Source: an uncultured Bacteroidales bacterium
Lineage (GTDB): Bacteria; Bacteroidota; Bacteroidia; Bacteroidales; FEN-979
Direction of reading: 5' to 3'
Assembly: GCA_903887775.1 (NCBI GenBank)
Contig: CAISRB010000005.1
Location: 16,773 to 80,772, forward strand
Length of the DNA: 64,000 nucleotides
The notes beneath the pieces are model-generated. The model made no database searches and was not told the origin of the DNA. It worked only from the letters and a program-made list of their open reading frames with translations. A program made the translations under genes and the position numbers. How positions within the stretch are numbered: position 1 is the stretch's first letter; the number at the start of each line of letters is the position of its first letter. Below are positions 44,179 to 52,184 of this stretch, piece after piece.

Positions 44179-45471
44179 TCAGGTTTTTCTTTTCTCTTTT
44201 TTTGCAGCCGGGAACAACACATTATTTAAAATAAGCCGGTATCCGGGAGAATTGGGATGCAGGTTCAGGTCGGTTGGCGGATCTCCCACAAGGTGCTGGT
44301 AATCTTCCGGGTCATGGCCGCCAAGGAAGGTCCAGGTGCCTTTCCCGAAATCTCCGTGAATATACCTTGCTTCACCCAAAGATTTGTTCTCTCCAAGTAT
44401 CAGCACGCTGGACCTGACAAATTTTTCGTTGAATGCGGTGGTCTGTCCCATGAATCCGTGTATGAGCGTCACATGGTTCTGGCATAACATCGTGGGTACG
44501 GGATCCCATTTTGCCGAGAATTCAAATAAGGAGAAAAAGTCGTTATTCCAGTTCAGTGTCTTGGGCCTTGAATCAGTGACGTCTATCGATGATATTTCAT
44601 ATTCATAGGGATTGTGAACCAGGCTGAAGCCCTGGAAAGCGAAACATTTCGAGTAATCCAGCTTGGAATCAGCCTGGGGGTCCATAGGATCCCCGTCGAA
44701 CATGACATCGCAGATGTCCACGCCTTCGGCCGATAAAGCTACGTCGTAGCTGTCAGGCGCTGAACACATTGAAAAAAGATACCCGCCTCCTGCGACAAAG
44801 TCCTTTATCTTCTTTGCCACTGCCAGTTTCATCTGGGAAACTTTGGCATAGCCCAGTTTGCGGGCCGATTCCTCCTGCAACTGAACATCTTCCTGGTACC
44901 AGGGAAAGCTTTTGTAGGCTGCCCAAAATTTGCCGTATTGCCCGGTAAAATCTTCATGGTGCATATGCAGCCAGTCGTAGAGTGGAAGGAGGCCCATAAG
45001 TACTTCCTCGTCATATACGACTGTATAAGGGATTTCGGCATAGGCAAGTACGAGGGTAACAGCATCATCCCAGGGCCTTTTATTCTTTGGTGAATAAACA
45101 GCAATCTTTGGTGCCTTATGCAGCTTGATCTTTTCCATATTCACCTGGGGGTCTGCGATCTCCTGCAATATAGCATCAACCTGCGCATCAGCCAGGGCCT
45201 GAAAGCTTACGCCTCGTATGTTGCATTCACTTTCGACCGGTTTGCTGTATGGAATCAGGAAACTTCCCCCACGGTAATTCAGAAGCCAGTCCACTTCAAC
45301 TTCTTTCTGTAATACCCAGTAAGCAATTCCGTAAGCCTTAAGATGGTTCTTCTGAGTCTCGTCCATCGGCAAAAGCAGATAAGCTGCCTTTGCAGGGGTG
45401 TGAAAAATAAATAACAATGCGAGTAATATCAGCCCGCTCTTAAAACGGCATATCCGGCTGGTCATTTTCAT
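44179..45471 (-). CDS. Exported protein, often labelled asparagine synthetase B
   Basis: 430 residues from the ATG at 45471 (a second ATG is 6 bp on). An N-terminal signal peptide ends PAKAA (~28), so it is exported. Homologues are commonly named asparagine synthetase B in Bacteroidetes, but I see neither the N-terminal Cys of a class II amidotransferase nor the SGGLDS-type PP-loop. The middle (FVAGGGYLFSMCSAPDSYDVAL, with a Cys) resembles a class I amidotransferase or ThuA-like fold. The C-terminus is Lys/Arg rich (KKEKRKT). It overlaps the 3' end of dnaB by 32 bp. Function unknown. Confidence 0.7.
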   Translation of the reverse strand: MKMTSRICRFKSGLILLALLFIFHTPAKAAYLLLPMDETQKNHLKAYGIAYWVLQKEVEVDWLLNYRGGSFLIPYSKPVESECNIRGVSFQALADAQVDAILQEIADPQVNMEKIKLHKAPKIAVYSPKNKRPWDDAVTLVLAYAEIPYTVVYDEEVLMGLLPLYDWLHMHHEDFTGQYGKFWAAYKSFPWYQEDVQLQEESARKLGYAKVSQMKLAVAKKIKDFVAGGGYLFSMCSAPDSYDVALSAEGVDICDVMFDGDPMDPQADSKLDYSKCFAFQGFSLVHNPYEYEISSIDVTDSRPKTLNWNNDFFSLFEFSAKWDPVPTMLCQNHVTLIHGFMGQTTAFNEKFVRSSVLILGENKSLGEARYIHGDFGKGTWTFLGGHDPEDYQHLVGDPPTDLNLHPNSPGYRLILNNVLFPAAKKEKRKT

Positions 45472-47008
45472 CCATTTTCGACATGATGGTGCGCGTCCGC
45501 ACTGAACCATCAAATGATGTATTAGCTGAAATAGTATTCGCCGGAGTGTATTCCTGCTCGATGTCAGTAAACTTGGCGTATTTCGAGATGAACCTGACCT
45601 GAATATCTTTCAGGGGGCCGTTACGGTTCTTCGCAATGCTAACTTCGGCTGCGCCGGATGTCGATTCCCCATGCTCATCAACATCGATTTTATAATATTC
45701 AGGACGGTAAATGAACATGACCATATCTGCATCCTGCTCGATAGAGCCTGATTCACGGAGGTCGGAAAGAATGGGTTTGGCTGCAGCAGAACGTTTTTCA
45801 GGAGCACGGCTCAACTGGGAAAGTGCAATCACGGGAATATCGAGTTCCTTTGCAAGACTCTTTAAGCCCCTGGAAATACTGCTGATTTCCTGCTCCCTGT
45901 TTCCCTTTGTGTCATGACTTCCCTGCATAAGCTGCAGATAATCAACAATGATCAGCTGGATGTCGTGTCTTGCCTTCAGCCTTCTTGACTTGGCACGAAG
46001 GTCAAAAATTGACAACGCAGCAGTATCATCAAGGTACATCGGCGCGTCGAGAAGGTTACCGATCCTGACGTTAAGCTGCTTCCATTCGTATTCTTCCATG
46101 GTCCCCTTACGGAGTTTTTCCTGGGGAATTTCAGTCTCAGAGGAGATCAGACGAGTAACCAGTTGAACTGCAGACATTTCAAGCGAAAATACAGCTACTG
46201 GTCTTTTGAAATCCACAGCTGCATTCCTGGCCATAGTTAAGGCGAATGCGGTTTTACCCATACCCGGACGGGAGGCAATAATGATAAGGTCTGATTTCTG
46301 CCAGCCTGAAGTAATACGGTCAAGTTCAGTGAAACCGGAACCAACCCCGCGCAAAGAGCCTTCGTGGCCACGGGCGGCGGTGATCTCAAGGATAGCTTCT
46401 TTGATGATGGATTGCATGTCCATGTATGTCTTACCGATACTGCTTTCGCTGATTGAAAACAAACCGGTCTCGGCCTTGTCGAGCAGATCGAAGACATCGG
46501 TGGAGTCTTCATAGGCGTCTTTGATGATCTCCGAGGATATCCTGATTAACTCCCTCTGTATGTATTTCTGCAAAATGATCCTTGCATGAAACTCAATATT
46601 TGCAGCAGAAGCAACCCTGTTCGTGAGGTTAGTGATATAATAAGCCCCTCCCACAATATCAAGATCCCCTGACTGCCTCAGGTCTTCGGTCACAGTGAGG
46701 ATGTCAACCGGCTGGTTGCTGCCATAGAGCCTGTGTATTGCAGCATATATCTTCTGGTGCTGCTCCTTGTAAAAAACCTCCGGCTTGAGAATCTCAATAA
46801 CTTCCGCAAGCTTGTCGTTTTCGAGCATCATGGCCCCTAATACTGCTTCCTCGAGGTCCACCGCCTGGGGCGGTACTTTCCCGTGTTCGTAAAACGCTTC
46901 TGAAACCATTGGAGGGCTGTTCCTTCTCCTTAAAGCTCTTGCCTGGTCCTTATTCGCCGTTCCTTCTGCCATATTTCCCTTATTCTGATTTCTCCCTCTT
47001 TCTTCCAT
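45440..47008 (-). CDS. dnaB: Replicative DNA helicase DnaB
   Basis: 522 residues. It unwinds DNA at the replication fork as a hexamer. The N-terminal DnaB_N domain is ~45-145 (PPQAVDLEEAVLGAMML), the RecA-like motor follows with Walker A SRPGMGKTAF (246-255), Walker B LIIVDYLQLM and the sensor region LSQLSRAPEKR. The first ~40 residues are poorly conserved. A TATTTTTG box at 47020-47013 would start transcription about at the ATG of 47008, so the downstream ATG at 46972 (MAEGTANKDQ) may be the true start. It overlaps the exported protein gene by 32 bp. Confidence 0.96.
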   Translation of the reverse strand: MEERGRNQNKGNMAEGTANKDQARALRRRNSPPMVSEAFYEHGKVPPQAVDLEEAVLGAMMLENDKLAEVIEILKPEVFYKEQHQKIYAAIHRLYGSNQPVDILTVTEDLRQSGDLDIVGGAYYITNLTNRVASAANIEFHARIILQKYIQRELIRISSEIIKDAYEDSTDVFDLLDKAETGLFSISESSIGKTYMDMQSIIKEAILEITAARGHEGSLRGVGSGFTELDRITSGWQKSDLIIIASRPGMGKTAFALTMARNAAVDFKRPVAVFSLEMSAVQLVTRLISSETEIPQEKLRKGTMEEYEWKQLNVRIGNLLDAPMYLDDTAALSIFDLRAKSRRLKARHDIQLIIVDYLQLMQGSHDTKGNREQEISSISRGLKSLAKELDIPVIALSQLSRAPEKRSAAAKPILSDLRESGSIEQDADMVMFIYRPEYYKIDVDEHGESTSGAAEVSIAKNRNGPLKDIQVRFISKYAKFTDIEQEYTPANTISANTSFDGSVRTRTIMSKMDENDQPDMPF

Positions 47009-47012
47009 CAGC

Positions 47013-47020
47013 CAAAAATA
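47013..47020 (-). promoter_or_regulatory. TATTTTTG -7 element before dnaB
   Basis: Perfect TAnnTTTG on the minus strand, only 4 bp before the first ATG (47008). No matching -33 box at the usual distance. If used, it leaves almost no leader, favouring the ATG at 46972. Confidence 0.35.
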
Positions 47021-47071
47021 CTATGAAAGTCAAAGACCTTCGCCGATTCCCTGAGAATTAGTTTTCAACAA

Positions 47072-48355
47072 TCATAAAGCAAACAGCAGCCCGATATGAC
47101 CCCATGCATGCCACCACTTATTGCTGAACTCCGGGCTCAGGACAAACTGTTCCAGTTCAAGCCCGATGCCGCCAAAAGTCAAAGTCAGTCCCACCGAGGT
47201 CTGCGTGATCATTCTCGATACTGCTGAAGGGGCAATTGTATAAGGACTGCTTACATTGATCATGCCCCCCTCCAGGGTGGCATCATAAGCGATCAGCCTG
47301 GCTTCACTTTTAATGGAAAAAAAATACTGGTTGACTTTTAATCCCCTGGATTTTAAAACAGATTTTTTTCTTATCCCCAAGTCTGAAAAATAATCGTTGA
47401 ACCATCCAAGCCTCAGCTTGAATCCACCTCCAATATTAGTGTAAAGAGTGCCTAATGCCCCTGTCCCGCCAAGTATCAGTTGCAGATGATCTGTGTTAAT
47501 TACACCTTTCTCGAGAGAAAAATTATAATTGACCACAGCATCAGTTTTTACCTGGTACTCCCATCCCAGCGGCTCGTTATTGGAGGGAACATATTTATGA
47601 AACAGATCCTGAACGGCGCTTCCCATCGAAGGAGGGCCTATGATACCCAGGTCCAGTTCGGACGTCTGACGGTAATGATGTCTTTCATCGTTCGTGATCT
47701 TAAAACTTCCAATAAACAGGTATGAGGAATAAGGCCTGTCGCCATATAAAATTCCGTCTTTCTTCGTAGTCGAGGGAGTGTATAAATTCTGGACCAGTGA
47801 AAGACCGTAGGAGTTTGTTGCCCGGGACCAATATGGCAACAGGATATATTTTACCGGATTATCGCTTAGGGAAGGAGCTGCATAAGTAAAGCGAATACCA
47901 TTTGTAAAAAACTGGTCGGTATAATCGAAAATATCATTGTCTAATGCTATCTGTAAAACTCTGTCCTGCCCCAGGCTGATTGCTGACTGAAGCAGGGTGT
48001 CAGCGTTCCGGTCAAGAAGTAACCCCCTGTTAACCGGTTCTGAAAGATCAGCGTGTATTCCCGAAGCTCTTAACATTTCAATCTTATTCAGCCTGATTGA
48101 ATCGAGCTGAGTGTTATGAGTTATAATCAGCACAATTTCAGGCTTTTGGCTGTTTCTTTTTTGTTTCTTCCTGTGGATGAATATGGGGTTCTGAACCAAA
48201 CCCCGGTTCAGTTCATGTTGGGCATTGTTTTTTTTACTTTGCTGCACGATGGCTTTAAGTCTTGCCGGAGGAAGGACCTGGTTGTTAACCTTAGGCTCCT
48301 CAGAAGAACAGGCAATAAAAAACAGAAACAGTATTATACTGATAAAAAGCCTCAT
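47072..48355 (-). CDS. LpxR-like lipid A 3'-O-deacylase lipoprotein
   Basis: 427 residues from the ATG at 48355, which directly precedes a lipoprotein signal (lipobox FIAC, Cys16); an upstream start would bury it. The LpxR/DUF2219 domain begins near residue 145 with ALDNDIFDYTDQFFTNGI, containing the catalytic Asn-Asp and Thr-Asn-Gly, and continues FHKYVPSNNEPLGWEYQ with the conserved His. The family removes the 3'-acyloxyacyl chain of lipid A at the outer membrane. The ~110-residue polar N-terminal part is an unusual addition to a family of ~320 residues. It lies 22 bp behind lpxK. Confidence 0.85.
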   Translation of the reverse strand: MRLFISIILFLFFIACSSEEPKVNNQVLPPARLKAIVQQSKKNNAQHELNRGLVQNPIFIHRKKQKRNSQKPEIVLIITHNTQLDSIRLNKIEMLRASGIHADLSEPVNRGLLLDRNADTLLQSAISLGQDRVLQIALDNDIFDYTDQFFTNGIRFTYAAPSLSDNPVKYILLPYWSRATNSYGLSLVQNLYTPSTTKKDGILYGDRPYSSYLFIGSFKITNDERHHYRQTSELDLGIIGPPSMGSAVQDLFHKYVPSNNEPLGWEYQVKTDAVVNYNFSLEKGVINTDHLQLILGGTGALGTLYTNIGGGFKLRLGWFNDYFSDLGIRKKSVLKSRGLKVNQYFFSIKSEARLIAYDATLEGGMINVSSPYTIAPSAVSRMITQTSVGLTLTFGGIGLELEQFVLSPEFSNKWWHAWGHIGLLFAL

Positions 48356-48377
48356 AGAGGCCACAAAGTTAGATAAT

Positions 48378-49442
48378 TCAAAGGCTTGTTTTATGACGGT
48401 TGACAAAGCTCAGGACCTGATTGTCGAAAAGCTCTTTGTCCCTGGCATGAAATTCAATGCTTATCGGAAAATAGAATACCGGAAGGTGTTTAATAACAGG
48501 AAAAAGTTCATTGGTCCTTAAGCGCATCGCATCCTTTTCGGTGGTTACTATGATCTTTTTCTGTGTGGGGATATCGTTGAAACGGGTTTCAATCTGCGCA
48601 ATATCCTTCGCAGTGTAGCTATGATGGTCGCGGAATTTCATCACAGTCACATCAGAGCATAAGCGTTCAATATGTTCCTTCAGAAAACTGTGGTCAGCAA
48701 TGCCTGTGAGCAGGAGAACGCTGACCAGTTTTGCCGGGAGTTTGCCAGGGTCAGATTCAAGCAGGGGAACAGGCTCGCTGTATTTAATATAGGAAAACAA
48801 GACTTGCTGATTCTTCTTTGGGGAAATGTTTTCAATGATTCTTCTTCTTGAAATCGGAGAAAATATTTTCGGGGTTTTTGTGACGACGATGATATCCGCC
48901 CTGTCAGCTCCTTTGCGAAATTCCCTTAGTGTTCCTGAAGGTACAACATGGTCTTCACAATATAGTTTTGCATGTGAGGTGAGCAGGATTGATAACCCGG
49001 GCCTGACATACCTGTGCTGGAAAGCATCGTCAAGCAGCACTGCATCCAGATCCGGGTATTTATTGAAAAGCATGGTCAGTCCCCGTCTCCGGTTCTCATC
49101 AACAGCAACCTTAATGTTGTTGAACTTCCTTATCAGCTGAAGGGGTTCGTCGCCCATATATTTCACGCTCGATCGTTTCGAACCTATTATAAAACCCTTG
49201 CTCTCCCGGCCATACCCCCGGCTTAATGTTGCCACAAAACAGGATGGTGAAAGAAGGCGAATGAGATATTCAATATGAGGGGTCTTGCCGGTGCCTCCCA
49301 TCGAAAGGTTACCCACTGAGATAACCGCCTTGTCGAACCGGACCGATGGCAGGATTCTCAGATCAAACAACAGGTTCCTCAACTGCATTACGAATCCGTA
49401 TAGCAGGGAAAAAGGATATACTATGTACTGAAGCAAATGCAT
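48378..49442 (-). CDS. lpxK: Tetraacyldisaccharide 4'-kinase
   Basis: 354 residues. It phosphorylates the disaccharide precursor of lipid A at the inner membrane. The N-terminal membrane helix (~1-20) is followed by Walker A GNLSMGGTGKTPH, unusual P-loop wording typical of LpxK, LSRGYGR, VLLDDAFQHRYVRPGLSILL and the Walker B equivalent. It lies 22 bp before the LpxR-like gene, so synthesis and deacylation of lipid A are linked. The lone receiver gene 53 bp upstream may or may not be in the same transcript. Confidence 0.95.
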   Translation of the reverse strand: MHLLQYIVYPFSLLYGFVMQLRNLLFDLRILPSVRFDKAVISVGNLSMGGTGKTPHIEYLIRLLSPSCFVATLSRGYGRESKGFIIGSKRSSVKYMGDEPLQLIRKFNNIKVAVDENRRRGLTMLFNKYPDLDAVLLDDAFQHRYVRPGLSILLTSHAKLYCEDHVVPSGTLREFRKGADRADIIVVTKTPKIFSPISRRRIIENISPKKNQQVLFSYIKYSEPVPLLESDPGKLPAKLVSVLLLTGIADHSFLKEHIERLCSDVTVMKFRDHHSYTAKDIAQIETRFNDIPTQKKIIVTTEKDAMRLRTNELFPVIKHLPVFYFPISIEFHARDKELFDNQVLSFVNRHKTSL

Positions 49443-49495
49443 GTCTTTCAGCCCGGAAAGTTAAGAAAAAAGGGAATAATAAGGCAGTAAAGGCG

Positions 49496-49891
49496 TTAAA
49501 ATTGATCGGCCTCTTTAAGAATATACCTGATGTTTTTAAGCAGTTCAGATATCCCGGTCTCCAGTTTACTTGTTTTTACAATGAAATCTGAAGCCCCGGC
49601 TTCAAGTAATTTCATGGCCAGGACGGGATCTGCCAGGGATGAGAAATAGATTACCCGTACTTCCGGGTATTCGTCACAAACCTTTCTCAGGAAGTCAAAC
49701 CCGGTATAATTGCCAATATCATAATCGGTAATAATAAAATCGGGGATGGAGTTTTTTTCCAGCCTGTATAGACATTCCTGCCCGCTGGGGAAGTTGAATA
49801 CCTGGACGAATTTATTGATATTTAAGTGGTATTTGATCAGGCTGTTATGAATCGGATTCCTGTCAACAACAAAAATTTTAGATGTTTGCAT
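49496..49891 (-). CDS. Stand-alone response-regulator receiver protein
   Basis: 131 residues, a single receiver domain with no output domain. The phosphoacceptor is Asp56 (FIITDYD), with the conserved Ser84 (VIYFSS) and Lys106 (FIVKTS). The usual acidic pair is reduced (FVVDRNP, Asp10). No kinase gene is near. The gap to nif3 (49892-50136, 245 bp) is the longest in the window and holds the nif3 promoter and an inverted repeat. Partner and output are unknown. Confidence 0.88.
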   Translation of the reverse strand: MQTSKIFVVDRNPIHNSLIKYHLNINKFVQVFNFPSGQECLYRLEKNSIPDFIITDYDIGNYTGFDFLRKVCDEYPEVRVIYFSSLADPVLAMKLLEAGASDFIVKTSKLETGISELLKNIRYILKEADQF

Positions 49892-50016
49892 GATAACCTG
49901 ACCGCTTTTTATCGCAGTTCAAATATTCAAAATAAAGATGCTTTCTATTCCAGCCTTTTTGAAAAACTTTTAAACAACTTACTAACATGAAACCCCTTGC
50001 AAATCCTTCAATTTCT

Positions 50017-50024
50017 TATTTTTG
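50017..50024 (+). promoter_or_regulatory. TATTTTTG -7 element for nif3 operon
   Basis: TATTTTTG at 50017-50024 with CTTG 17 bp upstream (49996-49999). The transcript would start near 50030 and have a ~105-nt leader before the ATG at 50137, long for this genome. Confidence 0.45.
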
Positions 50025-50049
50025 AGCTCCGAAAAATATGAACACATGA

Positions 50050-50100
50050 AATACCCATACTAAAGCGTTCATGCAAACCGGAAATGATAATATGGGTATT
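50050..50100 (+). other. Inverted repeat in the nif3 leader
   Basis: Perfect 10-bp arms AATACCCATA (50050-50059) and TATGGGTATT (50091-50100) with a 31-nt loop. It would form a stem in the predicted 5' leader of nif3, or an operator dyad. No T tract follows, so it is not a terminator. No known riboswitch is recognised in it. Confidence 0.5.
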
Positions 50101-50136
50101 CCATCTGACCAATTTGTAAAAAGTAAATATTAACAG

Positions 50137-51231
50137 ATGAAAATTAAAGAACTGACCAATTTTCTTGAGAGCTTTGCGCCCCTTACCTTCCAGGAAGAGT
50201 ATGATAATTCCGGGCTGCTTGCCGGTAAGCCTGAACAGGAAATCACTGCAGCTCTTGTTTGTCTGGATATAACTCCCGCAACTATTGATGAGGCAATCAG
50301 CAGGAATTGCAACCTTATTATTTCCCATCATCCTTTTATTTTTCACGGACTGAAGAGAATTGAACCAGGGAAAATGGAATCCGATATTCTTGTGGGAGTT
50401 ATTAAACATGATATTGCAGTATATGCCATCCATACAAACCTTGATAATGCCTTCAGCGGGTTAAACGGGTTTCTTTGCAGGAAACTGGGGCTTTCAAATT
50501 GCAGAATACTGAGTGAAAGAAAGGGAATGCTCTCCAAACTGGTAACATTTTGTCCCCTGGACTTCACTGATAAAATAAGACAGGCGATGTTTGATGCAGG
50601 TGCCGGGACAATAGGGAAATATGATTTTTGCAGCTATACTGTCAGCGGACAAGGAACCTTCAGGGCTTCATCTGAAGCGAACCCATTCGTAGGGCTAAAA
50701 AATTCCCTTCATTTTGAAGATGAATCACGAATTGAGGTCATTTTTCCTGATCATCTCAGAAGCAAACTGCTGGAAGGATTATTGGCATTCCATCCTTACG
50801 AGGAAGTAGCTTATGATATCTATCCTTTATCCAACACATTTCCTGGTTGCGGGGCAGGAATGACAGGCGAACTCAATAAACCGGCAAAGGCAGGTGACTT
50901 TCTCGAGCTTGTTAAACACAAACTGAATATCAAAGCGATTCGACATACCAGGCTGCCGGAGAAGAAAATAAAACAGGTTGCAATATGCAGTGGATCAGGA
51001 AGCTACCTGATCCAGGATGCTGTTGCAGCTGGCGCCGATGTATTCCTGACGGCAGATATCAGGTACCATGATTTTTTCGACGTAAATGGGCGTATACTGC
51101 TGGCCGATATAGGACATTATGAAAGTGAACAATGGATAAAAGACCTGCTGACGGAACGACTGATGGAAAAATTTCCTACCTTTGCAGTCCTTTCTTCGGG
51201 ACTGAATACAAATCCTGTTTATTATTTATAA
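50137..51231 (+). CDS. Nif3-like dinuclear metal protein (DUF34/NIF3)
   Basis: 364 residues, the long form with an inserted ~120-residue domain at about 130-250, as in YqfO. Metal-ligand segments are conserved: IISHHPFIFHGLKRI (His pair), IHTNLDNAFSGLNG and the C-terminal GHYESEQWIKDLL. The ALVCLDITPATIDEAI loop and CSGSGSYLIQDAVAAGADVFLTADIRYHDFFD are also typical. NIF3 proteins bind two metal ions in a toroidal hexamer; the biochemical role is not settled. A COG1579 zinc-ribbon gene follows after 8 bp, a pairing found in many bacteria (as HP0958-HP0959 in Helicobacter). Confidence 0.93.
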   Translation: MKIKELTNFLESFAPLTFQEEYDNSGLLAGKPEQEITAALVCLDITPATIDEAISRNCNLIISHHPFIFHGLKRIEPGKMESDILVGVIKHDIAVYAIHTNLDNAFSGLNGFLCRKLGLSNCRILSERKGMLSKLVTFCPLDFTDKIRQAMFDAGAGTIGKYDFCSYTVSGQGTFRASSEANPFVGLKNSLHFEDESRIEVIFPDHLRSKLLEGLLAFHPYEEVAYDIYPLSNTFPGCGAGMTGELNKPAKAGDFLELVKHKLNIKAIRHTRLPEKKIKQVAICSGSGSYLIQDAVAAGADVFLTADIRYHDFFDVNGRILLADIGHYESEQWIKDLLTERLMEKFPTFAVLSSGLNTNPVYYL

Positions 51232-51239
51232 AGATCGAT

Positions 51240-52184
51240 ATGGCAAAGACAAAAGGAGAACCAATAGCAACTTCAAAGCCTTCAAAGATGGCTAAAAAGC
51301 CGGCCGTTAAGGAAACGACAGAAAACAAAGAGGCAAAAGAAACAAAAGAAGCAAAAGAACCTAAAAAGAAGGTTGCCGCGGTAAAAGAGGACAAACGTGT
51401 TGAGAAGGTTCAGCCTAAAGCTAAAGCCGAAGGTGGCGATGATAAGGTGGAAGTGTCGATCGAGAAAAAACTCATTGCATTATATAGCCTTCAGCAGCTT
51501 GATTCCCAAGTTGATAAAATCAGGATCATCAGAGGTGAACTCCCGCTGGAAGTTCAGGATCTCGAAGATGAAATTGCAGGTTTGGAGACCCGGGTTGAGA
51601 ATTATATACAGGAAACTGTTGAAGTTGAGAAATCAATTACTGAGAAAAAAACGTTTATCAAGGATTGTCTTGCACTCATCAAGAAATACGAAGATCAGCA
51701 GATGAATGTCAGGAATAACCGTGAATATGATTCCCTTACGAAAGAGATCGAGTTCCAGAATCTTGAGATCCAGCTAGCAGAAAAGCGTATAAAGGAATTC
51801 CTTCTTTCTTTCGATATCAAGAAAGAAGAGATAGACCGTTTTCAGAAACTATTGGCTGACCGCAAGAACGACCTTGACATAAAGAAGAATGAACTGGATG
51901 ACATCATTGCTGAAACCGAAAAGGAAGAGCAGGATCTGATCACCAATACTGAAAAGAACCGTAAGTTCATCGAAGAAAGGCTTTTGACTGCATACACAAG
52001 GATACGAAAAAATGCAAGGAACGGGCTGGCTGTGGTTCAGATCGAACGTGATGCCTGTGGCGGATGCTTCAATAAGATACCCCCCCAGCATCAACTCGAT
52101 ATCCGTATGCATAAGAAAATTATCGTTTGTGAATATTGCGGAAGAATATTAGTCGACAATGAAATAGTGAAAAGTGTGCACTGA
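51240..52184 (+). CDS. COG1579 coiled-coil zinc-ribbon protein
   Basis: 314 residues from the ATG at 51240; an upstream start would overlap nif3 and is rejected. The first ~75 residues are an almost pure Lys/Glu/Ala stretch with repeated KEAKE-type units. A long coiled coil follows (about 80-255), then the zinc ribbon with CGGC ... CEYC at the C-terminus (residues ~276-301). In Helicobacter the homologue (FlgZ) binds RpoN and DNA, but that system is not present here. Its stop (TGA) shares its last A with the next ATG, so it is translationally coupled to the TPR gene. Confidence 0.88.
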   Translation: MAKTKGEPIATSKPSKMAKKPAVKETTENKEAKETKEAKEPKKKVAAVKEDKRVEKVQPKAKAEGGDDKVEVSIEKKLIALYSLQQLDSQVDKIRIIRGELPLEVQDLEDEIAGLETRVENYIQETVEVEKSITEKKTFIKDCLALIKKYEDQQMNVRNNREYDSLTKEIEFQNLEIQLAEKRIKEFLLSFDIKKEEIDRFQKLLADRKNDLDIKKNELDDIIAETEKEEQDLITNTEKNRKFIEERLLTAYTRIRKNARNGLAVVQIERDACGGCFNKIPPQHQLDIRMHKKIIVCEYCGRILVDNEIVKSVH

